Position numbers and translations under genes: made by a program. A DNA stretch of 64,000 bases from Alteromonas sp. MMG017. Lineage in GTDB: Bacteria > Pseudomonadota > Gammaproteobacteria > Enterobacterales > Alteromonadaceae. The stretch lies in assembly GCF_018100795.1 (NCBI RefSeq), contig NZ_JAGJDY010000003.1, positions 124,001-188,000 on the forward strand, written 5' to 3'. The first letter of the stretch is position 1, and each line of letters starts with the position of its first letter. Positions 18,057 through 27,032 of the stretch are shown here, in pieces. The notes beneath the pieces were generated by a model. That model saw nothing but the letters and a program-made list of their open reading frames with translations, ran no database searches and was not told the origin of the DNA.

Positions 18057-18485
18057 CTAGGCTACTGTAATTTGTACATCAATATTGCCACGAGTGGCAT
18101 TTGAATATGGGCATACTTGGTGCGCTTTAGCCACCAAGCTTTCTGCTGCAGATTTCTCCATATCACCTAAGTCGACGCTTAGTTTTACAGCAATAGCAAA
18201 ACCGACTTCGATAGGCCCAATAGACACATCACCAGTTACGCTTATATCGCTGCCCAATTTAATTTTTTCAGCCGCAGCCACATGCTTAAGTGCACCAATG
18301 AAACACGCTGAATAGCCAGCTGCAAACAATTGCTCTGGGTTAGTGCCATTACCACCCGCTCCACCTAATGCTTTTGGTGTTGAAAGCGTAACATCTAAGT
18401 TTCCGTCACTTGATTTTGCTGTGCCTTCACGACCACCTGTTGCAGCTGCTGTACCGGTATAAACCACTTGTTGAAGTGTATGCAT
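18057..18485 (-). CDS. ohr: Organic hydroperoxide resistance protein Ohr
   Basis: Dithiol peroxidase that reduces organic hydroperoxides. The 142-aa OsmC-fold protein has both catalytic cysteines in normal surroundings (YSACFIGAL near residue 60 and [10 protein letters not shown] near residue 125). GAGGA lies ahead of the ATG. It is divergent from the ohrR regulator across about 210 bp that hold a long palindrome and a second shorter copy of the same core, consistent with OhrR-controlled, peroxide-inducible expression. Confidence 0.96.
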   Translation of the reverse strand: MHTLQQVVYTGTAAATGGREGTAKSSDGNLDVTLSTPKALGGAGGNGTNPEQLFAAGYSACFIGALKHVAAAEKIKLGSDISVTGDVSIGPIEVGFAIAVKLSVDLGDMEKSAAESLVAKAHQVCPYSNATRGNIDVQITVA

Positions 18486-18594
18486 TATATAAATCCTCGA
18501 TTGCTTCGCTCAACTTGAGCATTCTTTATTGAAGCCCAGTAATGAAATTGTGTAATGAACCCGTGTAGTGAAATGTCTAATAGAAAGTAAATGC

Positions 18595-18620
18595 AATTTA
18601 TTTTGCATGCAAAATAAATT
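18595..18620. promoter_or_regulatory. OhrR operator candidate 1 (26-bp perfect palindrome)
   Basis: Perfect dyad with core TTTTGCATGCAAAA (18601-18614) extended by six complementary bases on each side. It lies in the ohr-ohrR divergent region and shares the TTTGCATGCAAA core with the second site. Confidence 0.8.
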
Positions 18621-18649
18621 AACACTAATGCCGCTTGTAGATCAAGTCC

Positions 18650-18661
18650 TTTGCATGCAAA
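18650..18661. promoter_or_regulatory. OhrR operator candidate 2
   Basis: Perfect 12-bp palindrome TTTGCATGCAAA, identical to the core of the first site, about 50 bp downstream of it and about 38 bp before the ohrR ATG; suited to autorepression. Confidence 0.75.
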
Positions 18662-18698
18662 ATATTATTCATGTCTTTTACCTCTTCTAGGAACGCTC

Positions 18699-19163
18699 AT
18701 GTCTGACGAAGCTAAGCTTGATGAACTTGCACCCGATACGCTTAAATTAGAAAGCCAGCTGTGCCACCGCTTTTACACGCTGTCTAATGCATTTACTCGT
18801 GCCTATCGCCCAATGCTTAAAAGCCTTGATATTACGTATCCACAGTACGTAGTGATGATGGCCTTGTGGGAACAATCTAACGTCACCATTGCAGAATTAC
18901 TGGATAAAACTGTGATAGATGGCGGTGCTATGACGCTGATTTTAAAAAAACTAGAACAAAAAGAGCTGTTAAACGTGGTTAAAGATGAACAGGACAAACG
19001 GGTGCGCCGGGTAGTGCTGTCAAAATCGGGGCAAGATGCCAAAATAATAGCACGGGATGTTCCCACCCAAATGTTATGTAAACTAGATGGCATGTCGAAA
19101 GCTGAAGCAAAGCAACTTGTTGTATTAATGGACAAACTTCAAGGGTGTTTCAACGCTGATTAA
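18699..19163 (+). CDS. ohrR: OhrR, MarR-family organic peroxide sensor/repressor
   Basis: MarR-type winged-helix repressor of ohr, about 154 aa. The N-terminal helix contains the reactive cysteine expected for OhrR (Cys22 in ESQLCHRFYTL), oxidation of which releases DNA in characterised members. The wing region reads ELLNVVKDEQDKRVRRVVLS. A longer frame begins at TTG 18651 inside the operator, but AGGA sits 7 bases before the ATG at 18699, which also matches the usual N-terminus, so 18699 is chosen. Convergent with the GH3 gene. Confidence 0.93.
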   Translation: MSDEAKLDELAPDTLKLESQLCHRFYTLSNAFTRAYRPMLKSLDITYPQYVVMMALWEQSNVTIAELLDKTVIDGGAMTLILKKLEQKELLNVVKDEQDKRVRRVVLSKSGQDAKIIARDVPTQMLCKLDGMSKAEAKQLVVLMDKLQGCFNAD

Positions 19164-19251
19164 AAAGTCAGTGCCATAGCTATAGCACTGACTACTGCAA
19201 TATAACAAGTATGTTCGTTCATCCATTGACTATGGATAAACGAACATAATA

Positions 19252-21849
19252 TTAGGGAAGATTAATACTGTGTTGCACAACGTTATCGCTACGTTTCACC
19301 CCTTGTCCCCCACCAAGCGTCACGAGCAATTTACCTTTATAAGGTTGGCGCTGCCCCTGCGCATCAACATAAACAAGTTGCGATTCATTAATGGTGAACC
19401 TCACTGACTGGCTTTCCCCACCCGCTAAGTTTACACGCTTAAAGGCGACCAACTCTCGCTGAGGCGTACGAATTGGTGCATCGGGCATTCCAAGATAAAC
19501 TTGAACAACTTCTTGAGCACTTATATCACTTTTATTAGATAGCGTGGTGGCAATATTAAGACCCTTTTCAGAGCGAGTGACCTTTAGCTTATCGTAACGG
19601 AAGTCTGCATAGCTAAGACCATAACCAAATGGATAAAGCGGAGTTCCCTCGTAATACTTATAGGTTCGATTTACCATACTGTAATTTTTAAAGTCGGGTA
19701 AGTCGTTAACCGACTGATAGAAGGTTACCGGTAGTCGGCCGGAAGGACTGGTATCACCATAAAGAAGGTTCAGTAGTGCTGGCCCAGTTTGCTCACCAGG
19801 ATAGAAGCCTTGAATAATGGCGTTGAGGTTTTTATCTTCCCAGTTGAGCGCTATTGCGCTTCCGCTCATGTTAACCATAACGATGGGTTTGCCCAGTTTA
19901 TGAAGCGCTTTTAATAGTGATGATTGGCTCTCGGGCAATTTGATATTCGTTCTGTCCCCATGGGAGAACCCATCAATCTCAAGAGGCATTTCTTCCCCCT
20001 CCAATTCAGCGCTAATACCGCCGACAAATACGATAACATCAGATTCCTTTGCCACTCTAAGCGCTTCACTCTCTAGATTTTTATCCTCTATTAACCATTT
20101 GAAGCTTATTTCTGGTTCTATCACATTACTGTGCCAAAAACGCTGAATAAGTGATTCAGCCTTGAAGTCATAAGACTTGCCTGCTTCAAGATAGCGCCTT
20201 TCGTCTGTAAGCTCACCGTCTAGGTAGACCTCGACATTTTTCATTTTAAAGTAATAATTTCCAGATTTTTGAGGGGTAATTTTGCCCGTCCATCGCACCG
20301 CGAATTCTTGATTTGATGCTTTGTTGAAAGGTATGTCTTCGCTCGTCAAATTGATGTTCATTTCAACGTGCCGTTTGCTTGGCTGAAGATTGAAATGACT
20401 TGAGGGGTAATACTTAGCAACTAAACCTGGTTTTGATTCGCCTAGCATGTTTACATGGGTGAAAACGCTAGAAGGGACAGGACTAAAATGCGTAAAAATG
20501 TTTTCAGTTATACTGCTTCCTGGCGCGTAACCAAGTTGGTTTGAAGGTAGTGCCTGCGAAAAGGCCTCTTTCGGTGTAACAGGCTGCACGGGTGTGCCAT
20601 GATAATTACCCACAAGTATGGCGGGATTGTCAGCATTCGGCCCAATAAGTGCTATTTTACTATTGCGTTTCAGGGGCAATACACCATCGTTTTTAAGTAA
20701 AACCATGGATTTCTCTGCCGCTTCTCGTGCCAATTCAATATGTTTTTTTGACCCAACCACTGACATAGGCATTTTGGTATATGCATGTGTACTGCTGTTA
20801 TCAAACATTCCCAGTTTCATGCGTGCAGTAAGTAGCCGGGTAAGCGCTTGGTCAATATCACTTTCCTCTACCAAATCTTCTGCCACAGCTTCTATTAGAT
20901 AGCTAAATGTATTGCCGTGATGGTCTCCGCAGTTTAGGTCTGTACCTGATTTTAAGGCACTGGCGGCTGCGTGAGCAGGGCTGTCCACTACATGATGGGA
21001 GTTTTCATCATAAAAGTCAGCAATAGCACCGCAATCTGAAACAACGTACCCGGAGAAATTAAATGTATCTCGTAGCGTATCTTGAAGAAGCGCTTCACTA
21101 CCACAGGCGGGCGAACCATTGACTCGGTTATATGCGCACATTACAGATGATACATTTGTAGCTGCAATCGTGTCTTCAAATGCTCTAAGGTAGGTTTCCG
21201 TTAAATCTTTTTCAGACGCTGCGTAATCGTCGCTGTGTCTAGATACTTCTGGGCCACTATGAACAGCATAATGCTTCAACGTGGCGACCGACTTAAGGTA
21301 CGTGGGATCATTTCCTTCAAGGCCTTTCACAAAATTGACCGCCATTCGAGAAGTTAGAAACGGATCCTCTCCGTAAGTTTCTTGGCCTCTGCCCCATCTA
21401 GGATCGCGAAAGATATTAATATTAGGCGACCAATAAGTAAGGCCTGTGTACATTGCATTGGTATCTTCTCGTAAAAATTCGTGATGCTTAGCACGCCCTT
21501 CATCTGAAATTGTAGACGCAATACGATAAATAAGAGGCTCGTCAAAGGTTGCCGCCATACCAATAGCTTGTGGAAATACGGTTGCTTTACCTGCTCTTGC
21601 TACCCCATGCAATGCTTCGTTCCACCAATAGTATTCGGGAATGGCAAGGCGCTCTATTGCTGCTGACTTATCAAATAATTGACTCACTTTCTCTTCCAAG
21701 GTTAAGCGGTCAACTAAATCTGCGACACGAGTCTCAACCGGCAGCGATTGGTTTTGAAATGGCAGTGTTTCACCATGACTGTGGGAAGTAAGTAAAAAGC
21801 AGGCGGATATAAGAATTCGCTCAGGCAGTTTTTTGATTATTCGATTCAT
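19252..21849 (-). CDS. Glycoside hydrolase family 3 beta-xylosidase/beta-glucosidase with PA14 insert
   Basis: Exported GH3 enzyme releasing terminal xylose or glucose from oligosaccharides. After a signal peptide (about 1-26) comes the GH3 TIM-barrel with YYWWNEALHGVAR (73-85), substrate-site LKHYAVHSGPE and nucleophile Asp272 in VVSDCGAI. The alpha/beta sandwich domain is interrupted by a PA14 carbohydrate-binding insert (about 455-595), and a fibronectin-III-like domain closes the protein (about 770-855). The WWNEALHGV style and xyl genes nearby favour beta-xylosidase, but beta-glucosidase is possible. The ATG overlaps the stop of a six-codon upstream frame. Divergent from the TonB-dependent receptor. 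Confidence 0.9.
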   Translation of the reverse strand: MNRIIKKLPERILISACFLLTSHSHGETLPFQNQSLPVETRVADLVDRLTLEEKVSQLFDKSAAIERLAIPEYYWWNEALHGVARAGKATVFPQAIGMAATFDEPLIYRIASTISDEGRAKHHEFLREDTNAMYTGLTYWSPNINIFRDPRWGRGQETYGEDPFLTSRMAVNFVKGLEGNDPTYLKSVATLKHYAVHSGPEVSRHSDDYAASEKDLTETYLRAFEDTIAATNVSSVMCAYNRVNGSPACGSEALLQDTLRDTFNFSGYVVSDCGAIADFYDENSHHVVDSPAHAAASALKSGTDLNCGDHHGNTFSYLIEAVAEDLVEESDIDQALTRLLTARMKLGMFDNSSTHAYTKMPMSVVGSKKHIELAREAAEKSMVLLKNDGVLPLKRNSKIALIGPNADNPAILVGNYHGTPVQPVTPKEAFSQALPSNQLGYAPGSSITENIFTHFSPVPSSVFTHVNMLGESKPGLVAKYYPSSHFNLQPSKRHVEMNINLTSEDIPFNKASNQEFAVRWTGKITPQKSGNYYFKMKNVEVYLDGELTDERRYLEAGKSYDFKAESLIQRFWHSNVIEPEISFKWLIEDKNLESEALRVAKESDVIVFVGGISAELEGEEMPLEIDGFSHGDRTNIKLPESQSSLLKALHKLGKPIVMVNMSGSAIALNWEDKNLNAIIQGFYPGEQTGPALLNLLYGDTSPSGRLPVTFYQSVNDLPDFKNYSMVNRTYKYYEGTPLYPFGYGLSYADFRYDKLKVTRSEKGLNIATTLSNKSDISAQEVVQVYLGMPDAPIRTPQRELVAFKRVNLAGGESQSVRFTINESQLVYVDAQGQRQPYKGKLLVTLGGGQGVKRSDNVVQHSINLP

Positions 21850-21866
21850 GAATTTAAATGTCTCAT
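21846..21866 (-). CDS. Candidate leader peptide MRHLNS, coupled to the GH3 gene
   Basis: Six codons and TGA, with AGGA about 8 bases before its ATG. The TGA overlaps the GH3 ATG as ATGA, while the GH3 start itself has no clear ribosome-binding site. Translation of the short frame could load ribosomes onto the GH3 start. Short enough to arise by chance. Confidence 0.4.
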   Translation of the reverse strand: MRHLNS

Positions 21867-21869
21867 GGC

Positions 21870-22312
21870 TTTTCCTAAGGGATGATTACGCTAACCACTT
21901 GAAAAATAGAAATCGTCAAACCAATGTCACTTTTGCGTATTTGAACGTTCAGTTCACCGCTACTATAGAAGAAAGCGCAATAAATAAACCTACGTTAACC
22001 CTATACGCTGCAACCCCAATAAAACCAGCACTCCCAACCCATCATAATGATAAATAAATGTAACAAATATGTTTATTTATTGCCTCACTCAATTTTAAAG
22101 GCGTTCATCTATGCGTTTTACACAAACTTGAACCTAAAATTTAAACCAATAAAATCATTCACTTAAATTTAAAACCTTACATTAGTGTAAATTTTTGCGT
22201 TCAAATTAGCCAATCGCGACTATGCTGGGCGAATTGTTGTGTTTATGTTGTTATTTTTTAAATGGAGATTAAGCACTTCGGTGTTTATTGGAAATGTGAC
22301 TAGGGAAAAAAA
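21870..22312. promoter_or_regulatory. Divergent regulatory region of GH3 and TonB-dependent receptor
   Basis: About 440 AT-rich bases without a gene. Visible elements are an inverted repeat with arms ATAAATAAA (22050-22058) and TTTATTTAT (22072-22080), and TTACA-ttag-TGTAA at 22177-22190. No known operator (for example a full CRP site) is clear. The receptor gene has a long leader ending in AGGG before its ATG. Confidence 0.5.
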
Positions 22313-25300
22313 ATGAAAACACATAATAAATCAACAATAACTAATACAGTGAGAAAGCCTAGCTTTAAACGCTCACTTGTATCCAGCGCCCTGTTAAGTA
22401 CGCTATTAGCTTTCCAACCCCAACTCGCTTTTGCGCAGTCGAATTTACCCTCAGAAGACGTCAAAAAAAACCAGACTGGCGACGACGTAGAAGATGTTGA
22501 GGTCATTGAGGTTCGAGGTATAAAGGAAAACTTAGCAGACGCACAATTACTTAAGCGCTACGGTGATACCTTTCTTGATGCAATATCAGCAAAGGATATT
22601 GGCGCATTGCCTGATAGGAGTGTGCTGGAAGCTATCGTTCGATTACCTGGTGTTTCCATTGAACGTTTTGCGGGCGCCAACGACCCAGATCATTTCGGCG
22701 TTGAAGGAAGTGGCGTTGTGGTCAGGGGGTTAACCCACACTAGAAGTGAATTTAACGGTCGCGATACCTTTACTGCCGACTCTGGAAGAGGACTTAGTTT
22801 TCAGGATGTTCCTCCTGAATTAATGGGCGGCGTAGAGTTGTATAAGAATCAATCGGCAGAGATGATTGAAGGAGGTATTGCGGGTACCGTAAATTTAATT
22901 ACTCGCAAACCCTTTGATAGTGACAAGCGTATTTTAGCGTTTTCAGCCGATGCCACCTATAGCGATTTTATTGAAAAAACTACCCCAACCTTTTCTGCAT
23001 TGTATTCGGATGTTTTTGAAAGTGACTATGGCAAATGGGGCTTGCTGCTAAACTTTTCAGATTCCACACTTAAAGCGCAATCGGACGGTACCCAAGTAGG
23101 GCGATTTGAAACACAAAACCAATTAGTTGATGGCGAAAGTGTCATGGTGCCTCGCACCTCTCGTTTAACCCGGAAACAAGACCTTCGAGAGCGTCAAGGG
23201 CTAGCAGCAGCGCTGCAATGGGAAAACGTAGATGACACCATACTCGCTACGGCACAGTTTATACGCTCCGATTCATCTTTGTCGTGGACCGAGCGCGCTA
23301 TTGAATTGGCAGATGATGCGGTCATAAATGACCTTGTGCCAGCAGAAGGTACAACTTTTGATATCGATGAGCAGGGTCTGTTCGAATCGGGATTAATTAC
23401 GTCTAACGCGGGTTGGAGAGGAAATGATGCTGAGCGACAGCCCGGTGGTATTTTCGGTGCTCAACACGCAATGATTACACGTGCCAGAGAGCAAAACTCT
23501 GTTGTTGATGATATTGGATTAAATGTGCGATACCGCCCCAATGATGAGTGGGCGTTTAGCGCGGATTTACAATACGTAGAGTCAACCTCAGATATTGTTG
23601 ATTTCTCGGTAATGGGTGCCACTCGTACCGTGGTTGGAATTACCAATAACAAAGACAGCACGCCTGATATATTTTTAACCGACCCCGCTAACGCCAACGA
23701 TGAAACGCATTTCTCCAACCCTTATAATTATTTTTGGCGCAGTGCGATGGATCATGTTTCGGCCAACGAGGGCGATGAAGCGGCAGTAGCGTTAGATGCT
23801 AAATATACGTTCGAAGACGGTTTATTTACATCTGTAAAAGTGGGCACCCGCTATGCCAAAAGACAACAAACCACCCGCCAATCCACATTTAACTGGGGCT
23901 GGTTGTCTGAAGCGTGGGCGGGGAACGGCAATGCTTGGTTCGACGCCCAAGGTGATGAACTTGGCGCAGGGCTAGGTGATTTATACGAAGCCGTGTCATT
24001 CGATGACTTCGCAAGGGGTGGTGTTTTGACGACACCTGGCGGCAATACCTTTCTTTTTCCTAATGAGTCGGTTGCCGATAATTATCGTGATGCAGAGTCT
24101 ACATTCGCAAGCCTTATGCCTGGCTGGGTGGCCTTAGCAAGCAGATCTGGTGCTATCGGTGACTTTTTGCCCAATGAAATAAACGAAACTACTGAAACGA
24201 ATAACGCCTTTTTCATACAAGGTAATTTCGAGGGGGAAGTGAAAGGGCTTTTTTTCAGCGGTAATGTGGGGGCACGCTACGTTAAAATTGAAAATGAGAC
24301 GGATGGGTTTATTACATTCCCCGATAATCTGCCTGTTCAAGATGATGATCCTGAGAACTTTTTACCCTCTGATCAAGCCGCGTTCGGTAATGCTGCCTCT
24401 ACGGAACAAACAGCAGTAAGTGATTACAGTAAGTTACTACCAAGCTTCAATCTTAAACTAAATTTGAACGACGATATGCTGTTGCGCTTTGGTTACTCTA
24501 AGGCCATTGCGCTGCCTGATCTTGGAAACCTTCGCAATTACGTTGAAATACAGGGCGATAATTTACAGATTGAATACTCAGGGGAAGGCGACGATAGAGA
24601 GATAACCAGTGCGCAATACCAGCGCTATACCGCAAAATCTGGTAATCCCTTTCTTAAGCCGATGGAAGCCAATAACTACGACTTCGCCTTTGAATGGTAT
24701 TTTCCAGAAACCGTTGGCTCGTTAACCACATCATTCTTTTATAAAGATTTGAGTAACTACTTTATCAACGGCTCCACCGATCGCGTTTATGAAAATAATG
24801 GCGTGACGCAAGTCGTCCAAGTTGATGGCGCCACTAATGGCGATGAAGGCAGTGTGAAAGGTGTGGAGATTGCTTATCAGCAGTTTTTTGATTTTCTACC
24901 AGGCGCGTGGAGTGGACTAGGGCTTCAATTCAACTACACGTATGTGAAAGATGAGGGCTCACCGAATCCTGGGTTATCGCCAGACAAGCCAGACTCTTCT
25001 GAAGGGGAAGGCATTGCCTTTGACAACTTACCGCTTGAGGGGCTTTCCAAAGATAATGTGAACATTGTTGCTATGTATGAGAAGAACGGGTTTAACGCTC
25101 GCCTAGCTTATAATTGGCGCTCTGAATACCTGTTAACCACAAAAGATGTTATTACTCAGCTTCCTATTTTCAATGAAGCAAATGGGCAGCTTGATGGTTC
25201 GTTCTTTTACCGGTTCTCAGACAACATAGAGTTGGGTTTGCAAGGCACGAATTTAAGCAATACGGTCACACGTACCTCGATGCAAGTTGATGCCGAAGGG

Positions 25301-25369
25301 AATCAAGTGGGCCGGTCGTGGTTTGTTAACGACCGTAGAATAAGCTTGGTCGCTAAAGGGACCTTTTAA
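22313..25369 (+). CDS. TonB-dependent outer-membrane receptor (TIGR01782 type)
   Basis: Energised outer-membrane importer, 1018 aa, probably for an oligosaccharide. A signal peptide ends near AFAQS (about residue 42), followed by a TonB-box-like VEVIEVRGIKENL, a plug domain with SAKDIGALPDRSVLEAI, VVVRGL and GGIAGTVNLITRKP, and a long beta-barrel ending in aromatic KGTF. The plug style is that of the large receptors tied to polysaccharide use in Alteromonas, Xanthomonas and Caulobacter. Flanking GH3, GH9 and xylose genes suggest xylan-, xyloglucan- or glucan-derived sugars. The halogenase-like gene follows after 63 bp with a stable hairpin between. Confidence 0.93.
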   Translation: MKTHNKSTITNTVRKPSFKRSLVSSALLSTLLAFQPQLAFAQSNLPSEDVKKNQTGDDVEDVEVIEVRGIKENLADAQLLKRYGDTFLDAISAKDIGALPDRSVLEAIVRLPGVSIERFAGANDPDHFGVEGSGVVVRGLTHTRSEFNGRDTFTADSGRGLSFQDVPPELMGGVELYKNQSAEMIEGGIAGTVNLITRKPFDSDKRILAFSADATYSDFIEKTTPTFSALYSDVFESDYGKWGLLLNFSDSTLKAQSDGTQVGRFETQNQLVDGESVMVPRTSRLTRKQDLRERQGLAAALQWENVDDTILATAQFIRSDSSLSWTERAIELADDAVINDLVPAEGTTFDIDEQGLFESGLITSNAGWRGNDAERQPGGIFGAQHAMITRAREQNSVVDDIGLNVRYRPNDEWAFSADLQYVESTSDIVDFSVMGATRTVVGITNNKDSTPDIFLTDPANANDETHFSNPYNYFWRSAMDHVSANEGDEAAVALDAKYTFEDGLFTSVKVGTRYAKRQQTTRQSTFNWGWLSEAWAGNGNAWFDAQGDELGAGLGDLYEAVSFDDFARGGVLTTPGGNTFLFPNESVADNYRDAESTFASLMPGWVALASRSGAIGDFLPNEINETTETNNAFFIQGNFEGEVKGLFFSGNVGARYVKIENETDGFITFPDNLPVQDDDPENFLPSDQAAFGNAASTEQTAVSDYSKLLPSFNLKLNLNDDMLLRFGYSKAIALPDLGNLRNYVEIQGDNLQIEYSGEGDDREITSAQYQRYTAKSGNPFLKPMEANNYDFAFEWYFPETVGSLTTSFFYKDLSNYFINGSTDRVYENNGVTQVVQVDGATNGDEGSVKGVEIAYQQFFDFLPGAWSGLGLQFNYTYVKDEGSPNPGLSPDKPDSSEGEGIAFDNLPLEGLSKDNVNIVAMYEKNGFNARLAYNWRSEYLLTTKDVITQLPIFNEANGQLDGSFFYRFSDNIELGLQGTNLSNTVTRTSMQVDAEGNQVGRSWFVNDRRISLVAKGTF

Positions 25370-25387
25370 CCATTTTGAGAATGAATC

Positions 25388-25413
25388 AGGTATGCCACAG
25401 AAGTGGCATACCT
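25388..25413 (+). other. Perfect 11-bp intercistronic hairpin
   Basis: AGGTATGCCAC, loop AGAA, GTGGCATACCT between the receptor stop and the halogenase-like start. There is no T run, so it is unlikely to terminate strongly; it may protect the receptor message or lower downstream expression. Confidence 0.7.
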
Positions 25414-25432
25414 AAAACGTTATGAGGTAGTT

Positions 25433-26938
25433 ATGTCTCAATCAATGTCTATTAAGTCTATCGTGATTGTAGGCGGTGGGTCGGCAGGTTGGATGACCGC
25501 AGCAACACTTAGCAAAGTGTTAGACCTCTCAAAATATAGTGTCACGCTTATTGAAAGCGAGGACATTAAAGGGGTGTCTGTGGGTGAGGCGAGCATCCCT
25601 CAAATTACACTATTTAACCGAATTTTGGGTATCGATGAGGCGGACTTTATCCGTGCTACTAACGCGACTTACAAGCTCGGTATCGAATTTAAAGACTGGA
25701 AACGCAAAGGTCACGCCTATTTCCATCCCTTCGGCACCTTCGGTATTAACATGGAAGCATTGCCGTTCCATCATTTTTGGCTTAAGCGTTTCAACGAAGG
25801 TGCAGGTGGCGACCTTTGTTCGTATTCAATTGAAGCGATGGCGGCTAAAAGTGGGCGGTTTGGCAAGGTTAATGCGCAGAACACTTCTCCCCTAGCCAAT
25901 ATGAGTTATGCATATCATTTTGACAGTACCTTATACGCTAACTTTTTACGCGACTTTGCAGTAATGCGTGGAGTTCGGCATATCAAGGGCAAAGTCGAAG
26001 CGGTTTCCAAGCATCCAAATGGTCATATCAATACGCTAACGCTTCAAAATGGGCACTGTATTGATGGTGAGTTTTATATTGATTGTAGTGGTTTTCGAAG
26101 CTTGCTCTTAGAAAAAGAAATGGGCGCAACGTTTAATGATTGGAGCGACCTATTGCCCTGTGATAGTGCCATTGCTATCCCGTGTAAATCTGCCGATAGC
26201 ATGTTAAAACCTTACACCCAATCAACAGCGAAAACCGCTGGTTGGACATGGCGAATTCCGTTGCAGCATCGAATTGGAAATGGTTATGTGTACGCGAGTA
26301 AGTTTACAGAAAAGGAAGCTGCGCTAGATGAGCTGATGGCGCAATTAGAAGGTGAACCTTTAGCTGAGCCCAATTTCTTAGCTTGGAAAACGGGAATGCG
26401 TCCTCGAAGTTGGATAAAAAACTGTTTAGGTATAGGGTTATCGGCTGGATTTGTTGAGCCGCTAGAGTCTACCGGACTGCATTTGATTCAATCTGCGATA
26501 GCACGATTGATGACACTCTTTCCTAGCAACCGGTTTTGTCAAAGTGACATTGATATGTACAACCGGCAAACCACAAAAGAGTTTGAACAGATTAGAGACT
26601 TTATTGTGTTGCACTATGCTTTAACAGAAAGAAACGATAGTGAATTTTGGCGTTATTGTCGCAACATATCATTGAGTGTTTCGTTGGAGCAAAAAGTACA
26701 ATTGTACAAAGACTCGGGCCGTATTTTCCGCATAGACAATGAGTTATTTAATGAGACATCCTGGCTTGCCGTTATGCATGGACAAGGGTTGCGAAGTGAA
26801 GGATACCACCCGCTAGTCGATAGAATGAGTACATCATTAATTGATGAGCGACTTAGCCATATTGCAAGTGTAATAGATAAGTCAGCGTCTGTACTTCCAG
26901 AACATGCTCACTTTATTGCACAACTTAATGTAAAGTAG
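25433..26938 (+). CDS. Flavin-dependent tryptophan-halogenase-like protein
   Basis: FAD-binding protein of the tryptophan halogenase family, 501 aa from this start. Visible are the dinucleotide motif VGGGSAGWMTAATL (12-25), GVSVGEASIP, Lys81 in NATYKLGIEF (position of the catalytic Lys in PrnA), the halogenase WxWxIP motif WTWRIP (271-276), and GFVEPLESTG carrying the conserved Glu. Key residues appear intact, yet family members next to TonB receptors in sugar loci have no established substrate, so halogenation is not certain. A longer frame starts at GTG 25403, inside the hairpin stem; GAGG before the ATG at 25433 decides the start. Confidence 0.87.
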   Translation: MSQSMSIKSIVIVGGGSAGWMTAATLSKVLDLSKYSVTLIESEDIKGVSVGEASIPQITLFNRILGIDEADFIRATNATYKLGIEFKDWKRKGHAYFHPFGTFGINMEALPFHHFWLKRFNEGAGGDLCSYSIEAMAAKSGRFGKVNAQNTSPLANMSYAYHFDSTLYANFLRDFAVMRGVRHIKGKVEAVSKHPNGHINTLTLQNGHCIDGEFYIDCSGFRSLLLEKEMGATFNDWSDLLPCDSAIAIPCKSADSMLKPYTQSTAKTAGWTWRIPLQHRIGNGYVYASKFTEKEAALDELMAQLEGEPLAEPNFLAWKTGMRPRSWIKNCLGIGLSAGFVEPLESTGLHLIQSAIARLMTLFPSNRFCQSDIDMYNRQTTKEFEQIRDFIVLHYALTERNDSEFWRYCRNISLSVSLEQKVQLYKDSGRIFRIDNELFNETSWLAVMHGQGLRSEGYHPLVDRMSTSLIDERLSHIASVIDKSASVLPEHAHFIAQLNVK

Positions 26939-27032
26939 CAGTTAGTGGCAAAGTAGCGTTTCAAGTGACATTCGTGCCACTTACCCCTTGCTACTCAGTT
27001 GCATAGCTATGTAGCGATGAACGTATTGCCGT

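Noticed and set aside
18803-19135. 110-aa minus-strand frame opposite ohrR
   Set aside because: Serine-rich shadow of the ohrR coding sequence.
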